Assembly: GCF_963678225.1 (NCBI RefSeq)
Contig: NZ_OY782763.1
Location: forward strand, 1,240,001 to 1,304,000
DNA: 64,000 nucleotides
Reading direction: 5' to 3'
Source: an uncultured Cohaesibacter sp.
GTDB taxonomy: Bacteria > Pseudomonadota > Alphaproteobacteria > Rhizobiales > Cohaesibacteraceae
Numbering within the stretch: the first letter of the stretch is position 1; each line of letters begins with the position of its first letter. A model generated the notes under the pieces. That model was given only the letters and a program-made list of their open reading frames with translations. It was not told the origin of the DNA and searched no databases. This document shows, in pieces, positions 43,956 to 53,003 of the stretch. The position numbers and the translations under genes were made by a program.

Positions 43956-45755
43956 TCTGTCCCACAGGGAAGCATAGAGTCCGCCCTGTGCGAGCAGCTC
44001 CTCGTGATTTCCCATCTCCACGATGCGGCCGCTATCCATGACAATCAACCGGTCCATGGAAGCAATGGTTGAGAGCCTGTGCGCGATAGCCAGAACGGTC
44101 TTGTCTTTCATCAGCAGGTTAAGACTATCCTGAATGGCCGCTTCCACTTCGGAATCCAATGCGGAGGTGGCCTCGTCAAGCACAAGGATGGGGGCATTCT
44201 TGAGCAGAACCCGAGCGATGGCGATCCGCTGGCGCTGCCCACCAGAAAGCTTGATGCCGCGTTCACCCACCTCGGCATACATACCCTTGTTGCCATAGCG
44301 GTCTTCCAGATCCTTGATGAAATCAAGTGCCTGCGCCTGCTCCGCAGCCTTGTAAGCGGCCTCTTCGCTGGCCCCTTCAAGCCCATAGATGATATTTTCC
44401 AGCACCGAGCGATGCAGCAGCGAGGTATCCTGTGTAACGACCCCGATCTGCGCCCTCAAACTATCCTGCCTGACATCGGCAATATTCTGCCCATCAATGC
44501 GGATCGCACCGGAATTAAGGTCATAGAAGCGCAACAGCAGATTGATCATGGTCGATTTACCAGCCCCGGAACGGCCAACAAGTCCGATCTTTTCACCCGG
44601 ACGAATGGTCAGATCCAGACCATCGATAACCGGCTCGTCCTTGCCATAGTCAAAGCAGACCTTGTCAAAGGTGATTTCTCCGCGCTCAACGACCAGATGC
44701 TTGGCATCATGGGTATCTCGCACCAATTGAGGCTGTGAAATAGTGCCAATACCATCCTGCACAGTACCGATATTCTCGAACACTCCGCTGACTTCCCACA
44801 ATATCCACTCGGACATGCCACGCAAACGCATGACCAGCCCGGCCACCAGAGCAATATCCCCCGGCAGAACCAACCCGACCTGCCAGAAATAGATGCCAAC
44901 CCCGACAGAACTGAACAAAAGAAGGTTGTTCAGCGTCTTGAGGGTAATCTCCATGATCGTCACCAGACGCATCATCGAATAGACATTATCCATGAAGCCG
45001 GTCATCGACTGCTTGGCATAATTGTCCTCTCGGGCCGCATGGGAAAACAGCTTGACGACGGAGATGTTGGAATAGGCGTCAACCACCTTGCCCACCATCT
45101 CTGAACGCGCGTCCGCCTGAGCACGCGAGATATCGCGCATCTTGGGCACGAAATAGACCAACGCCCCGATATAGCCAATGATCCAGAGAAGCATCGGAAC
45201 GGCCAGTTGCCACTTGGCATCGCCAATGAGATACAGCGCTGAGAGGAAATAAACGCAGACATAGACAAAGACGTCCGCCAACCGCGACACCACTTCGCGC
45301 ACAGCAAGCGCTGTCTGCATCAACTTCTGCGCGACCCGACCGGCAAACTCGTCCTGATAGAATTCCATCGACTGGCGCAACAAATAGCGATGCAGCCGCC
45401 AGCGGATCGACATGGGGTAATTACCCATCACGGTCTGGTGGAAGAGGATCTGCCAGATTGCTTCCAGTCCAGGCATGATGACAAGCAGCAAGACGCCCAT
45501 CCAGATGAGATCACCGCCGTGATCGGCTATGAAGGTGGCCCGGTCACTCTCTGCAAACCAGTTGACCAGATCGCCGACAAAACCGAACAGGCTGACCTCG
45601 ATAATCGCGATCAGCGCAGTGATGACGGAAACGACGACCATGTAGGGCGCCACAGGGCGGGTGTAATACCACATGAAAGCCCAGAACCCTTGCGGTGGCT
45701 GCTCAAGACTATAGTCGGCAAACGGGTCAACCAGCTTTTCAAAAAAGGAAAACAT
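43932..45755 (-). CDS. ABC exporter, fused permease and ATPase
   Basis: The ATG at 45755 (MFSFFEKLVDPFADYS) starts the conserved part; an ATG at 45866 would add 37 residues that do not look like the family. The 607-residue half-transporter has six membrane helices in residues about 35-330 and an ATPase domain with Walker A GRSGAGKST (about residue 395), signature LSGGQRQR and Walker B ILVLDEATSALD. Helix 1 follows PPQGFWAFMWYYTRPVAPY. It is of the MsbA/MdlB-like export type; rhizobial homologues are of unknown substrate. It reads convergent to nothing and ends in a hairpin. Confidence 0.92.
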   Translation of the reverse strand: MFSFFEKLVDPFADYSLEQPPQGFWAFMWYYTRPVAPYMVVVSVITALIAIIEVSLFGFVGDLVNWFAESDRATFIADHGGDLIWMGVLLLVIMPGLEAIWQILFHQTVMGNYPMSIRWRLHRYLLRQSMEFYQDEFAGRVAQKLMQTALAVREVVSRLADVFVYVCVYFLSALYLIGDAKWQLAVPMLLWIIGYIGALVYFVPKMRDISRAQADARSEMVGKVVDAYSNISVVKLFSHAAREDNYAKQSMTGFMDNVYSMMRLVTIMEITLKTLNNLLLFSSVGVGIYFWQVGLVLPGDIALVAGLVMRLRGMSEWILWEVSGVFENIGTVQDGIGTISQPQLVRDTHDAKHLVVERGEITFDKVCFDYGKDEPVIDGLDLTIRPGEKIGLVGRSGAGKSTMINLLLRFYDLNSGAIRIDGQNIADVRQDSLRAQIGVVTQDTSLLHRSVLENIIYGLEGASEEAAYKAAEQAQALDFIKDLEDRYGNKGMYAEVGERGIKLSGGQRQRIAIARVLLKNAPILVLDEATSALDSEVEAAIQDSLNLLMKDKTVLAIAHRLSTIASMDRLIVMDSGRIVEMGNHEELLAQGGLYASLWDRQSGGFIA

Positions 45756-46090
45756 CACGATGCTACCGGAAAAATCCGGTCCTGTTACGACGGACAAAGA
45801 GGTGAGAAAACGCACACGCGAGAAGATGCCCGACCATCGGATCGTCACGCCCACGCTTTGATGCAAATTATGCGCAGCTTATATCAGCTTTGATGACAAA
45901 ATAAGCATGAATAATTCTAAACACAGTTATGAGCTGTGCTGTGATATTAATCACACGCTGCCGCAGGCTTAGGCAAAGAGCCAGATATCGCCTTGTTACG
46001 CAGCCTAATACACTTGGGAAGCGGGCGATTTCCAGTCGACAGCCATAACATTTCCATTGTGATTCACGATCAAGCCTGTAAAACCAATTC
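45756..46090. other. divergent promoter region of the ABC exporter and trmL
   Basis: About 335 bases with no gene that I can support. A small palindrome CCGGAAAAATCCGG lies at 45766-45779 near the exporter start, and the middle (45890-45950) is A+T-rich. Confidence 0.4.
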
Positions 46091-46552
46091 ATGACTACTA
46101 TAGATATAGCCCTTTTTCAGCCGGACATACCGCAGAACACGGGAACCATCCTGAGAATGGCCACCTGTCTGGATCTGCATGTTCATATCATCGAACCATG
46201 TGGTTTCACGCTCAATGACCGAACCCTGCGCCGCGCTGGCATGGACTATCTCGAACGCGCCAGTTTCACCAAGCATATCTCATGGAACCACTTCAAGGAT
46301 TGGCAAAAGGAAAGCGGCAAACGACTGCTCCTTGCCACCACCAAGGCGTCTCAATCCTTTTATGAAATGACCTATCAGGCCGGTGACATCATCCTCTTTG
46401 GCAGAGAATCCGCCGGCGTTCCTGATGAAGTACATGACTATGTAACAGAGCGCATCACAATTCCCATGCGCGCGGGCGAGCGCTCGCTGAATCTGGCCAT
46501 CTCGACAGCAATGATAACCACCGAAGCCTTGCGGCAAGTGAGATCTTATTGA
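46091..46552 (+). CDS. trmL: tRNA (cytidine(34)-2'-O)-methyltransferase TrmL
   Basis: A SPOUT methyltransferase that 2'-O-methylates the wobble base of tRNA-Leu(CAA/UAA). The 153-residue product begins [18 protein letters not shown] (motif 1), and contains [16 protein letters not shown] (motif 2) and [18 protein letters not shown] (motif 3), the trefoil-knot SAM site. Length is typical. It ends two bases before the hemF start codon, so both genes are co-transcribed. Confidence 0.95.
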   Translation: MTTIDIALFQPDIPQNTGTILRMATCLDLHVHIIEPCGFTLNDRTLRRAGMDYLERASFTKHISWNHFKDWQKESGKRLLLATTKASQSFYEMTYQAGDIILFGRESAGVPDEVHDYVTERITIPMRAGERSLNLAISTAMITTEALRQVRSY

Positions 46553-46554
46553 CG

Positions 46555-47472
46555 ATGAGTGAAACAGCAAACAGCACCGTCCCCGAAGGCCTGCCAGCCG
46601 ATCTTGAAGCCAAGAAACAACGCGCCACCGATTGGTTCCGAACCCTGCGAGATCGTATTTGCACCGAGTTCGAAGCAATCGAGCAGGAGTTAAAGGGATC
46701 CGGACCCTTGCTGGAACCGGGCAGTTTTGTCCGCACCCCCTGGGAACGCACCGACCATTCAGGCGCCAAGGGGGGTGGCGGGGAAATGTCCATCATGAAG
46801 GGGCGTGTCTTTGAAAAAGTCGGTGTGCATGTCTCCACGGTCTATGGTGAATTTGCGCCCCAGTTCCGCGATCAGATCCCCGGCGCATCGGAAGATCCTC
46901 GTTTCTGGGCCTCGGGCATTTCGCTCATTGCCCATTTGCACAATCCGCATGTCCCCGCCGTGCATATGAACACCCGCATGATCGTCACCACTCGCCAATG
47001 GTTTGGTGGCGGCGCGGATCTGACGCCTGTTCTGGCCAATCGCCGCAGACAGGAAGACCCAGACAGCATAGCCTTCCACAAGGCCATGCAGGAGGCTTGC
47101 AACAAGCATCCCGTAGCCAATTATCAAGCCTATAAGGAATGGTGTGACCGCTATTTCTATCTGCCGCATAGGAATGAAGCCCGCGGCATCGGCGGTATCT
47201 TCTATGATCGTCACAATAGCGGTGACTGGGAAGCCGATTTCGCCTTTACGCAGGATGTCGGGCTGGCCTTCCTCAACATTTACCCAATGCTCGTACGGCG
47301 GCAAATGGAAGAGCCCTGGACAGATGCAGAGCGCGAGGAACAGTTGATCCAGCGCGGGCGCTATGTAGAATTCAACCTGCTCTATGACAGAGGCACCATT
47401 TTCGGCCTGAAGACCGGCGGCAATGTGGATTCCATCCTGTCGTCCATGCCGCCCGAGGTCAAATGGCCATAG
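46555..47472 (+). CDS. hemF: oxygen-dependent coproporphyrinogen III oxidase
   Basis: HemF decarboxylates two propionates of coproporphyrinogen III to form protoporphyrinogen IX, using O2. The ATG at 46555 lies two bases after the trmL stop. The 305-residue product has [45 protein letters not shown] (active-site region with the conserved His and Asp) and [18 protein letters not shown], and ends [17 protein letters not shown]. This is the cofactor-free homodimer type. The presence fits an aerobic life style. Confidence 0.96.
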   Translation: MSETANSTVPEGLPADLEAKKQRATDWFRTLRDRICTEFEAIEQELKGSGPLLEPGSFVRTPWERTDHSGAKGGGGEMSIMKGRVFEKVGVHVSTVYGEFAPQFRDQIPGASEDPRFWASGISLIAHLHNPHVPAVHMNTRMIVTTRQWFGGGADLTPVLANRRRQEDPDSIAFHKAMQEACNKHPVANYQAYKEWCDRYFYLPHRNEARGIGGIFYDRHNSGDWEADFAFTQDVGLAFLNIYPMLVRRQMEEPWTDAEREEQLIQRGRYVEFNLLYDRGTIFGLKTGGNVDSILSSMPPEVKWP

Positions 47473-47527
47473 GCCAAACGGAAAGCCTACCCCCAGCAAG
47501 CCTGAACACGTCAAGGCAAATCAAAGG

Positions 47528-47547
47528 GCGAAGCGTCATCGCTTCGC
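47528..47547 (-). terminator. hairpin directly after the HAD gene stop
   Basis: GCGAAGCG / CGCTTCGC with a four-base loop, starting one base after the stop codon on the minus strand, followed by CCTTTGATTT. It may serve both convergent genes. Confidence 0.5.
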
Positions 47548-48294
47548 TCATCCCGCACCATGCTGGTTCAGCAATTCGGGCAATTGGCTCATATCCCTAA
47601 AAATGCGGGCGCCATGGGCAGCAAGGGCCTGGCCAGTGCCCTTGGGCGCATAACCAAAACAGAGCATCCCTGCCCTCTGCGCTGCCAACGCTCCGCTAGC
47701 GCTGTCTTCAATCACGACACATTGATCCGCAGTCACGCCCATTGCCTCGGCCGCAGCCAGATAGAGCCCCGGCTCGGGTTTGGCTATGCCGATGGTCCTT
47801 GCAGAAAAGCGACGGCCGTCAAACCGCTCCCACAGGCCGGTCTGTCCTAGTGTGATTGACATTTTCTCGTCCGACCCATTGGACGCAACGCAATAGCGCA
47901 CGCCTTTCTCATCCAGCAGATCCAAAACTGCAATCACACCGGCAATCGGCTCAACACCCTCGCGCAATCGACCATGCAGCTCCTTGCGATACTCCATGCA
48001 CCAATCGTCAGGCAGGTTCGCCCCCATGGCCTTGAGCGTTTCAAACTCGGTCTGCAACGTACCGCCGACAAATTTATGCTCGGCCTCTTCAATCGTGAGA
48101 GCCATACCATGGCGCGCGAGATTGGCGACCAGCACTTCATTGGCAGGCGTCTCACTATCAACGAGCACGCCATCGCAATCAAAAATAACAAGAGCAGGAA
48201 ACAAGAGACAACTCCGGACATTTGCAGGCAAGCGCTCGCGATACAGCTCGACCAGATCGCTTCTCGCAGAAGAGAGCGCAGGCCGAAAAGGCAT
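47548..48294 (-). CDS. HAD-superfamily phosphatase (subfamily IA)
   Basis: The 248-residue product carries HAD motif I FDCDGVLVDSE, motif II VASNGSDEKM, motif III Lys in AKPEPGLYLAAAEAMG, and the acidic motif IV VVIEDSASGALAA. It resembles phosphoglycolate/beta-phosphoglucomutase-like phosphatases. About 34 residues precede motif I, more than usual, so translation may start later; the ATG at 48294 abuts the stop of the CCA transferase gene (TAA then ATG), which supports coupled translation from here. Substrate unknown. Confidence 0.88.
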   Translation of the reverse strand: MPFRPALSSARSDLVELYRERLPANVRSCLLFPALVIFDCDGVLVDSETPANEVLVANLARHGMALTIEEAEHKFVGGTLQTEFETLKAMGANLPDDWCMEYRKELHGRLREGVEPIAGVIAVLDLLDEKGVRYCVASNGSDEKMSITLGQTGLWERFDGRRFSARTIGIAKPEPGLYLAAAEAMGVTADQCVVIEDSASGALAAQRAGMLCFGYAPKGTGQALAAHGARIFRDMSQLPELLNQHGAG

Positions 48295-49542
48295 TTACTG
48301 CAAGGATCTTGCCATGGAAAGCAATTGCCCTTTGCTTAGCGCAAATCCGCTGGAGACCCAAGCCTTTTCCAGTTGCCCCAGATGGTTGCCGATCTGGGGC
48401 CCCGGCTTCATGCCTTTATCGATGAGATCGCGTCCGTTGAGCGGGAAGACAGGCACTGTCCAAAGAGCAATGTCACGCAGCAGCATCGAGAGCTCGGTCA
48501 AGTCAGGGGCAATCTGCCGTCTGACCAGCGCCAGCAGCACCAGATCCCGTGCGGTCTCCTTGCCATGCGCGTAGGCCAGTTGTTCAAGCACCTGCTCATT
48601 AATGGTCTTGATGCTGCGCACAGTCTTCGCCATGCGCATCATCGCATCGCGATTGCGATTGGGCAAACGCAGGGTCTTGGCCAGCCGCTCGGCATCCTCG
48701 CGCACATCAACGCAGAGCGCTGTCATGAGAAGATTGAGATCCGGCTTGAGATAAAGCTGTGTGGCCAGCTGCTTCAAACGAGCAAAGCGTGCCAGATGGG
48801 GCACACAGGCCAAGAGCCCCGTGAGCATGCCACCCCGATGCATGGCATTCAGAGCCTTGAGTGAAAAAGGCCCTTCCAGAAGCTTGACCATCTCCGCCCC
48901 AATCCGCTCCGCCGAGAGCGTTGGCAGCGAGGCTTGCGCGGCAATACAGGCCTGATAGTCGCCCTCTTCCAATCGCTCGCCATACTGAGAGAAGAAACGG
49001 AAAAAACGCAAGATGCGCAAATAGTCTTCGGCTATCCTTCGGTCTGCATCGCCAATGAATCGCACATGCCGCGCACGCGCGTCCTTGATGCCCTGACCGA
49101 CAGGATCATATAGTCGCCCCTCGACATCCATATAAACGGCATTCATGGTGAAGTCGCGCCGGTGCGCATCTTCGCCCCAGTCGCGCCCGAATGCCACCTC
49201 TGCGTGGCGTCCATCGGTTTCAACATCGGTGCGCAGGGTGGTCAACTCAAAGGGCCGCCCGTCGATGACCAGCGTTACCGTTCCATGGTCAATGCCGGTC
49301 GGGATCGCCTTGATGCCCGCCTCTTGCGCCCATGTCATGATGGTGTGCGGCTCAGCCGTGGTAGCGCAATCGATGTCGGACACCTTGGCTCCAAGCAGCG
49401 AATTGCGCACAGCGCCACCAACAACACGCACTTCTTGCCCGTCGCGATTGACCAGAGAAAAAACTGTCTGCAACGAAGGATCATTGCGCCACCCGAAAGC
49501 GGGATCATCCGCAACACTGCAGCTATGGTCTTGCGCGCTCAT
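48295..49542 (-). CDS. CCA tRNA nucleotidyltransferase / poly(A) polymerase family
   Basis: The 415-residue product has the class II nucleotidyltransferase head: VVGGAVRNSLLG, catalytic DIDCATTAEP, LTTLRTDVETDGRHAEVAFG and RRDFTMNAVYMD, then RFIGDADRRIAEDYLRILRFFRF. The tail is helical with no obvious HD domain. Because this group includes both CCA-adding enzymes and poly(A) polymerases, the exact role is inferred from the gene neighbourhood (DUF1285-NUDIX-DUF6111-CCA), which in rhizobia is annotated as CCA transferase. Its ATG overlaps the DUF6111 stop by one base (TAATG). Confidence 0.92.
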   Translation of the reverse strand: MSAQDHSCSVADDPAFGWRNDPSLQTVFSLVNRDGQEVRVVGGAVRNSLLGAKVSDIDCATTAEPHTIMTWAQEAGIKAIPTGIDHGTVTLVIDGRPFELTTLRTDVETDGRHAEVAFGRDWGEDAHRRDFTMNAVYMDVEGRLYDPVGQGIKDARARHVRFIGDADRRIAEDYLRILRFFRFFSQYGERLEEGDYQACIAAQASLPTLSAERIGAEMVKLLEGPFSLKALNAMHRGGMLTGLLACVPHLARFARLKQLATQLYLKPDLNLLMTALCVDVREDAERLAKTLRLPNRNRDAMMRMAKTVRSIKTINEQVLEQLAYAHGKETARDLVLLALVRRQIAPDLTELSMLLRDIALWTVPVFPLNGRDLIDKGMKPGPQIGNHLGQLEKAWVSSGFALSKGQLLSMARSLQ

Positions 49543-49805
49543 TACTCACTCATGATCTGCCCGGGCACAACCTTGTCCCCGTCAAAATGGGCTGGAACAT
49601 AGGTGCCGCTTAGCGGGTTGTTATTGACCACCGACATGGTGATAAAGCCAGCCAGACAGAAGAGAATGCCTGCCAGCACGAGCCAGTATCGGGGTGCGTC
49701 AATCCATGCCCGCTTATTGATCTTTCTTGTCAGAAAAAGGTAAGCCGCATAAAGAATGAATGGCAGCAGGAACAGAATAACTTGCGTTATGATGACGCGG
49801 ATCAT
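49542..49805 (-). CDS. DUF6111-type small inner-membrane protein
   Basis: The ATG at 49805 overlaps the stop of the NUDIX gene in an ATGA junction. The 87-residue protein has two membrane helices (VIITQVILFLLPFILYAAYLF and YWLVLAGILFCLAGFITM) and a short C-terminal periplasmic part (YVPAHFDGDKVVPGQI). It is a standard member of the rhizobial CCA-transferase operon. Function unknown. Translationally coupled to genes on both sides. Confidence 0.86.
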   Translation of the reverse strand: MIRVIITQVILFLLPFILYAAYLFLTRKINKRAWIDAPRYWLVLAGILFCLAGFITMSVVNNNPLSGTYVPAHFDGDKVVPGQIMSE

Positions 49806-50431
49806 GAATGATAGACCGTCTCGTAGAGGTTTCGAAGGATACCAGCGGTAACACCCCAGATATAATGATCCTTGTAAGGCATTGCAAAGTAATGACGCGT
49901 TTTTCCTCGCCACTCCCCACTCTTGCGCTGATGGTTGGCAGGATCCATCAGAAAGCGCAGGGGCACCTCAAAAATTTCGTCGACTTCACAAGGGTTTGGC
50001 ACCAAATCGAAGCCGGATTGAACGGTCGAGAGAACAGGAAAAATCCGGTATCCGGTGGAGGAAATATAGGGGCGAAGCAGTCCGAAAGTATCAACATAGC
50101 GTGAGGCAAGGCCGATCTCTTCATCCGCTTCACGCAAGGCAGCCCCTTGCGGAGAATCATCCCCGTCATCCACCTTGCCCCCGGGAAAGGCAATCTGCCC
50201 GGCATGAGAGGGCAAATGGCTGGTGCGCTGGGTCAAAATGACCGTCGCCTCCTGCCCCCTATCAACAATCGGAATGAGAACCGCCGCATCCCTGAGTGCG
50301 ACCACCTCGCCTTCATGCCACGCCAGATCCTTGATCGGCGTCTGCTCGACCGGCGAACGATGGCTCTCGGCATCACGCGCGAGCGCCTCAACAACCCGCT
50401 GACGAAACTCAAGAGCTGAAAAATCCGTCAT
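49802..50431 (-). CDS. NUDIX hydrolase, CoA pyrophosphatase type
   Basis: The 209-residue product contains the CoA-pyrophosphatase preface TSHLPSHAGQIAFPGGKVD and a full Nudix box (GGKVDDGDDSPQGAALREADEEIGL split over residues about 87-111; the READEE glutamates bind metal). It resembles NudL/YeaB, which cleaves CoA and its derivatives to 3',5'-ADP and phosphopantetheine. It starts nine bases after the DUF1285 gene ends and overlaps the next gene. Confidence 0.92.
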   Translation of the reverse strand: MTDFSALEFRQRVVEALARDAESHRSPVEQTPIKDLAWHEGEVVALRDAAVLIPIVDRGQEATVILTQRTSHLPSHAGQIAFPGGKVDDGDDSPQGAALREADEEIGLASRYVDTFGLLRPYISSTGYRIFPVLSTVQSGFDLVPNPCEVDEIFEVPLRFLMDPANHQRKSGEWRGKTRHYFAMPYKDHYIWGVTAGILRNLYETVYHS

Positions 50432-50440
50432 TCCATTCCC

Positions 50441-51109
50441 TCAAGCCATTCCTTCAAGCATGGCCAATTCTTCCATTGAACAGATGGGAAAGAAGGCATC
50501 ACCGCTGCGAACACCGAAATGCCCACATGTGTCTCCCGTTCCTTCCTCGGCAAGAGCCACCAGATCGAACATCAAGGCCCGTGTTACCAAAGCCTCAAGC
50601 CCACCGCGCACCCGCAAATAGGCCTTGAGACCGTGTGTCTCATCCTCAAGCGCAAAGCGCAATGAATGGTCGGTATCAAGCGGAACAAGATCGTCAACAT
50701 TAGTGCGAAAAACAAGACGTCCTCTGTAATCCGGCATATCTGCCTCTGCGGCCATCTCGACGGCCAGAAAGGGGGCATCCTCAACGGCAATGCGCAGCTT
50801 TTCAACCGGCGTAACAAGATAGGTCTGCCCGTCTTCTTCCCTTCGCAGCACAGACGCAAAGAGCTGCACCAGAGCGTCGCGCAGAATGGGCGTGCCCCGA
50901 TAGAACCATGTCCCGTCGCTGGCAATACGCATATCGATATCACCGCAAAATTCAGGGTGCCATGTCTCAACAGGCGGCAGGGCACGGTTGTCTCCTGCCC
51001 GCTCCATCAGTGCAGACAGGCTGGCAGGCATTGTTGGCAACAGGGCCTCATCCTCTCCGGCGGACGTCGCGCCCCTCTGCGTTTTTTGCTGATGCTGCTT
51101 GTCGTTCAT
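50441..51109 (-). CDS. DUF1285 domain protein
   Basis: The 222-residue product begins with a 45-residue polar region and then the DUF1285 domain (CGDIDMRIASDGTWFYRGTPI, YLVTPVEKLRIAVEDAPFLAVEM, LRVRGGLEALVTRALMFDLV). This family is common in proteobacteria and of unknown function; structures of related proteins show a beta-rich two-part fold. It is the first gene of the DUF1285-NUDIX-DUF6111-CCA-HAD operon, so its promoter should lie at about 51110-51220. Confidence 0.88.
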   Translation of the reverse strand: MNDKQHQQKTQRGATSAGEDEALLPTMPASLSALMERAGDNRALPPVETWHPEFCGDIDMRIASDGTWFYRGTPILRDALVQLFASVLRREEDGQTYLVTPVEKLRIAVEDAPFLAVEMAAEADMPDYRGRLVFRTNVDDLVPLDTDHSLRFALEDETHGLKAYLRVRGGLEALVTRALMFDLVALAEEGTGDTCGHFGVRSGDAFFPICSMEELAMLEGMA

Positions 51110-51244
51110 TGCGTTCCAAAATCCAGATCTTCCCTGGCCGCGCGAGCGAACAATGATCCGCGACGCAGGGAAACCGCAATGAATATAGGACGCTAGTCAG
51201 AGAGCGCAACGAAATTCTAACATTGAGTGATCAGGACGGCTCGA

Positions 51245-51745
51245 TCAAACACCCGGCTTGACCATCCCCTTGCATTGCCCTGCAGCCTCGTCATCAAGAG
51301 GCAACAGCAGAAGACGCAGAGGATCGACCGGTCCGGGCATCTCAATAACGCCCATGGGCACGCGCTCAAAGCCGAACCGCGCATAATAATCATAATCGCC
51401 AACCAGCAGGATGGCACAATAGTCCAGATCCTTGGCGTCATGAATGGCCCGTTCCATCAGAAGCTTACCTGCTCCCTTATTCTTGAAATCGGGATTGACG
51501 GCCAGAGGCCCCAGCAGCAAGGCCCGACATCCCCCGATCCGGATGGGAGACAACCGCACAGAGCCAGCCAGATGGCCATGAGAGGTAGCCACGAAGCTTA
51601 AGGAGGCAACAGGTTCAACCGCTTCGCGCACACGGAATGCGGTCCTTGCAAAACGACCCGGACCGAACGCATCACGATGCAGCTGTTCAATCGCACTCAC
51701 ATGAAGCGGGAGTTCGCGCTCAAGGGTAAAGTCTAACTGACACAT
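51245..51745 (-). CDS. GNAT-family N-acetyltransferase (YhbS-like)
   Basis: The ATG at 51745 gives 166 residues and matches where similarity to the family begins (LERELPLHVSAIEQLHRDAFGPGR). GNAT motif A is LLGPLAVNPDFKNKGAGKLLMERAI (acetyl-CoA loop, about residues 75-100), followed by LVGDYDYYARFGFERVP, typical of YhbS. The upstream ribosome binding site is weak; ATG at 51772 is an alternative. The substrate is unknown. It stands alone at the edge of a long non-coding stretch. Confidence 0.87.
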   Translation of the reverse strand: MCQLDFTLERELPLHVSAIEQLHRDAFGPGRFARTAFRVREAVEPVASLSFVATSHGHLAGSVRLSPIRIGGCRALLLGPLAVNPDFKNKGAGKLLMERAIHDAKDLDYCAILLVGDYDYYARFGFERVPMGVIEMPGPVDPLRLLLLPLDDEAAGQCKGMVKPGV

Positions 51746-51772
51746 TGGGGGATTTCCGTTTTGTGACCGCAT

Positions 51773-52702
51773 GGGCGGCATTGCCTTGTTTGATGTTCGG
51801 ATTGGGCACATTTGCGAAGCAGAGCAGCTTTCCTTTTCATGAAACGCCATGCTCAAATACGCTTGCGCCAACTATTGTTATTGTTTCCGTCGTCGTAACA
51901 TCATTCAAGGTCTCTCCTATTCGTTAGCTCCCAGCTACCACAGTCTTCTGATGCTGTCTATACATCATATAATATTTCAAACAACAAAATAACAAAATAA
52001 AATTCCAAAAATTCTAGATAAAAAGCATAATTCACCGATAACCCAACCCTTTCTGCCTCGTCGTGGCCAGCTGAGCGCTGGCGAGCCGCCATTACCAATC
52101 CACGCCACTCAAAGCCCACAATGCCGAGTGACCTCATTCCCTAACGACTGGAATCACCACAATAACGCGCCCACGGTCCAATCCGCCCTCAAATGCAGCG
52201 TTTGACAGGCCTTTCAATTTTGTGCGGACCGCCCGCGCTCGCTAGGCGTTTTTGCATAAGTACAAATAGCAAAGCCGGAGCAACAGACGCGCAATCTTAC
52301 AGCGCCTGAGCCAGCCTGAATGAAAGATGATTTCAATCGCTCTCAAGAGAGCAACAAGGGCCAGCAAAAGCGGCCGCTTTCTGCGCCAAAATTCTAGGCA
52401 GCCAACCCTCCAAAATTGCACATTTTATAATCATGCTAAAATTACAGACAAATTCAGTCCTTAATTGCGAAACCCGCCAACGAAGACTTATCAACCAGAA
52501 AGTGAAAGTCAATTTTGCTTATATTATTTATTAACATTTTGATATTATTATATATTTTTAATACACCAGAAATTGCATGGCAGGCATGCGAGATTTCGAC
52601 TATATTCCTATTGGTTTATCAGGAATATGAGCGCAAATTTCAAATATGTGCTGCTTTTTTCAGCAGTTTATGTCTAAAAATTCATCAAACCGGAGCAAGG
52701 CC
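51773..52702. other. long non-coding region, mixed GC then strongly AT-rich
   Basis: About 930 bases without a gene I can support. A weak hairpin with T-run (CGCC...GGCG-TTTTT, about 52229-52253) could end a small RNA on the plus strand. The part 52400-52600 is very A+T-rich. A plus-strand frame 52515-52706 is hydrophobic, starts at TTG without a ribosome binding site, and ends in an ATGA overlap with the mini-gene at 52703; I regard it as chance. Confidence 0.45.
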
Positions 52703-52813
52703 ATGATGAAGTTCCTGAAGAAAAGCAAAAAAACCGCTCGCTATCACTGGCGCCCAGCAGTCAATATGTCCGACCGCAAAGTCGTGAACACTCTCATCAA
52801 TCCGATGGGCTAA
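52703..52813 (+). CDS. 36-residue strongly basic mini-protein
   Basis: GGAG at 52692-52695 lies seven bases before ATG 52703. The frame gives 36 residues (begins MMKFLKKSKKTARYHW and ends NTLINPMG) with ten Lys/Arg in the first 26 or so. Base composition rises to the host level exactly here, inside an A+T-rich stretch, and a very strong terminator follows 54 bases later, as expected of a real short mRNA. No signal peptide or transmembrane segment is seen. I know no family. It could be a nucleic-acid-binding or membrane-active peptide. A second ATG directly follows the first. Confidence 0.65.
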   Translation: MMKFLKKSKKTARYHWRPAVNMSDRKVVNTLINPMG

Positions 52814-52866
52814 CACGCGCTTTCGGCTGTCCCCAATCAGCCGAAACGAACAAAATGCGGCCACTC

Positions 52867-52905
52867 AAAAAAGGCAAGAGCCAGCGCAAGGCTCTTGCCT
52901 TTTTT
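52867..52905 (+). terminator. strong intrinsic terminator of the mini-gene
   Basis: AAAAAAGGCAAGAGCC / GGCTCTTGCCTTTTTT: a 10-bp perfect G/C-containing stem plus matched A and T runs, loop of seven bases. Confidence 0.95.
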
Positions 52906-53003
52906 ATTGCCGGCCCAGCTCCCATCTCTCCAATGCCATGAGCAATCTCGAGTAATTGGGGTGAAGCACAAAAAGCATCTGGACGTGCAGCATAAAAAGA
53001 ACT

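Noticed and set aside
52515-52706. Hydrophobic 63-codon frame ending in ATGA overlap with the mini-gene
   Set aside because: TTG start without Shine-Dalgarno in A+T-rich DNA, where Ile/Leu/Phe-rich chance frames are expected; the overlap is probably coincidental.
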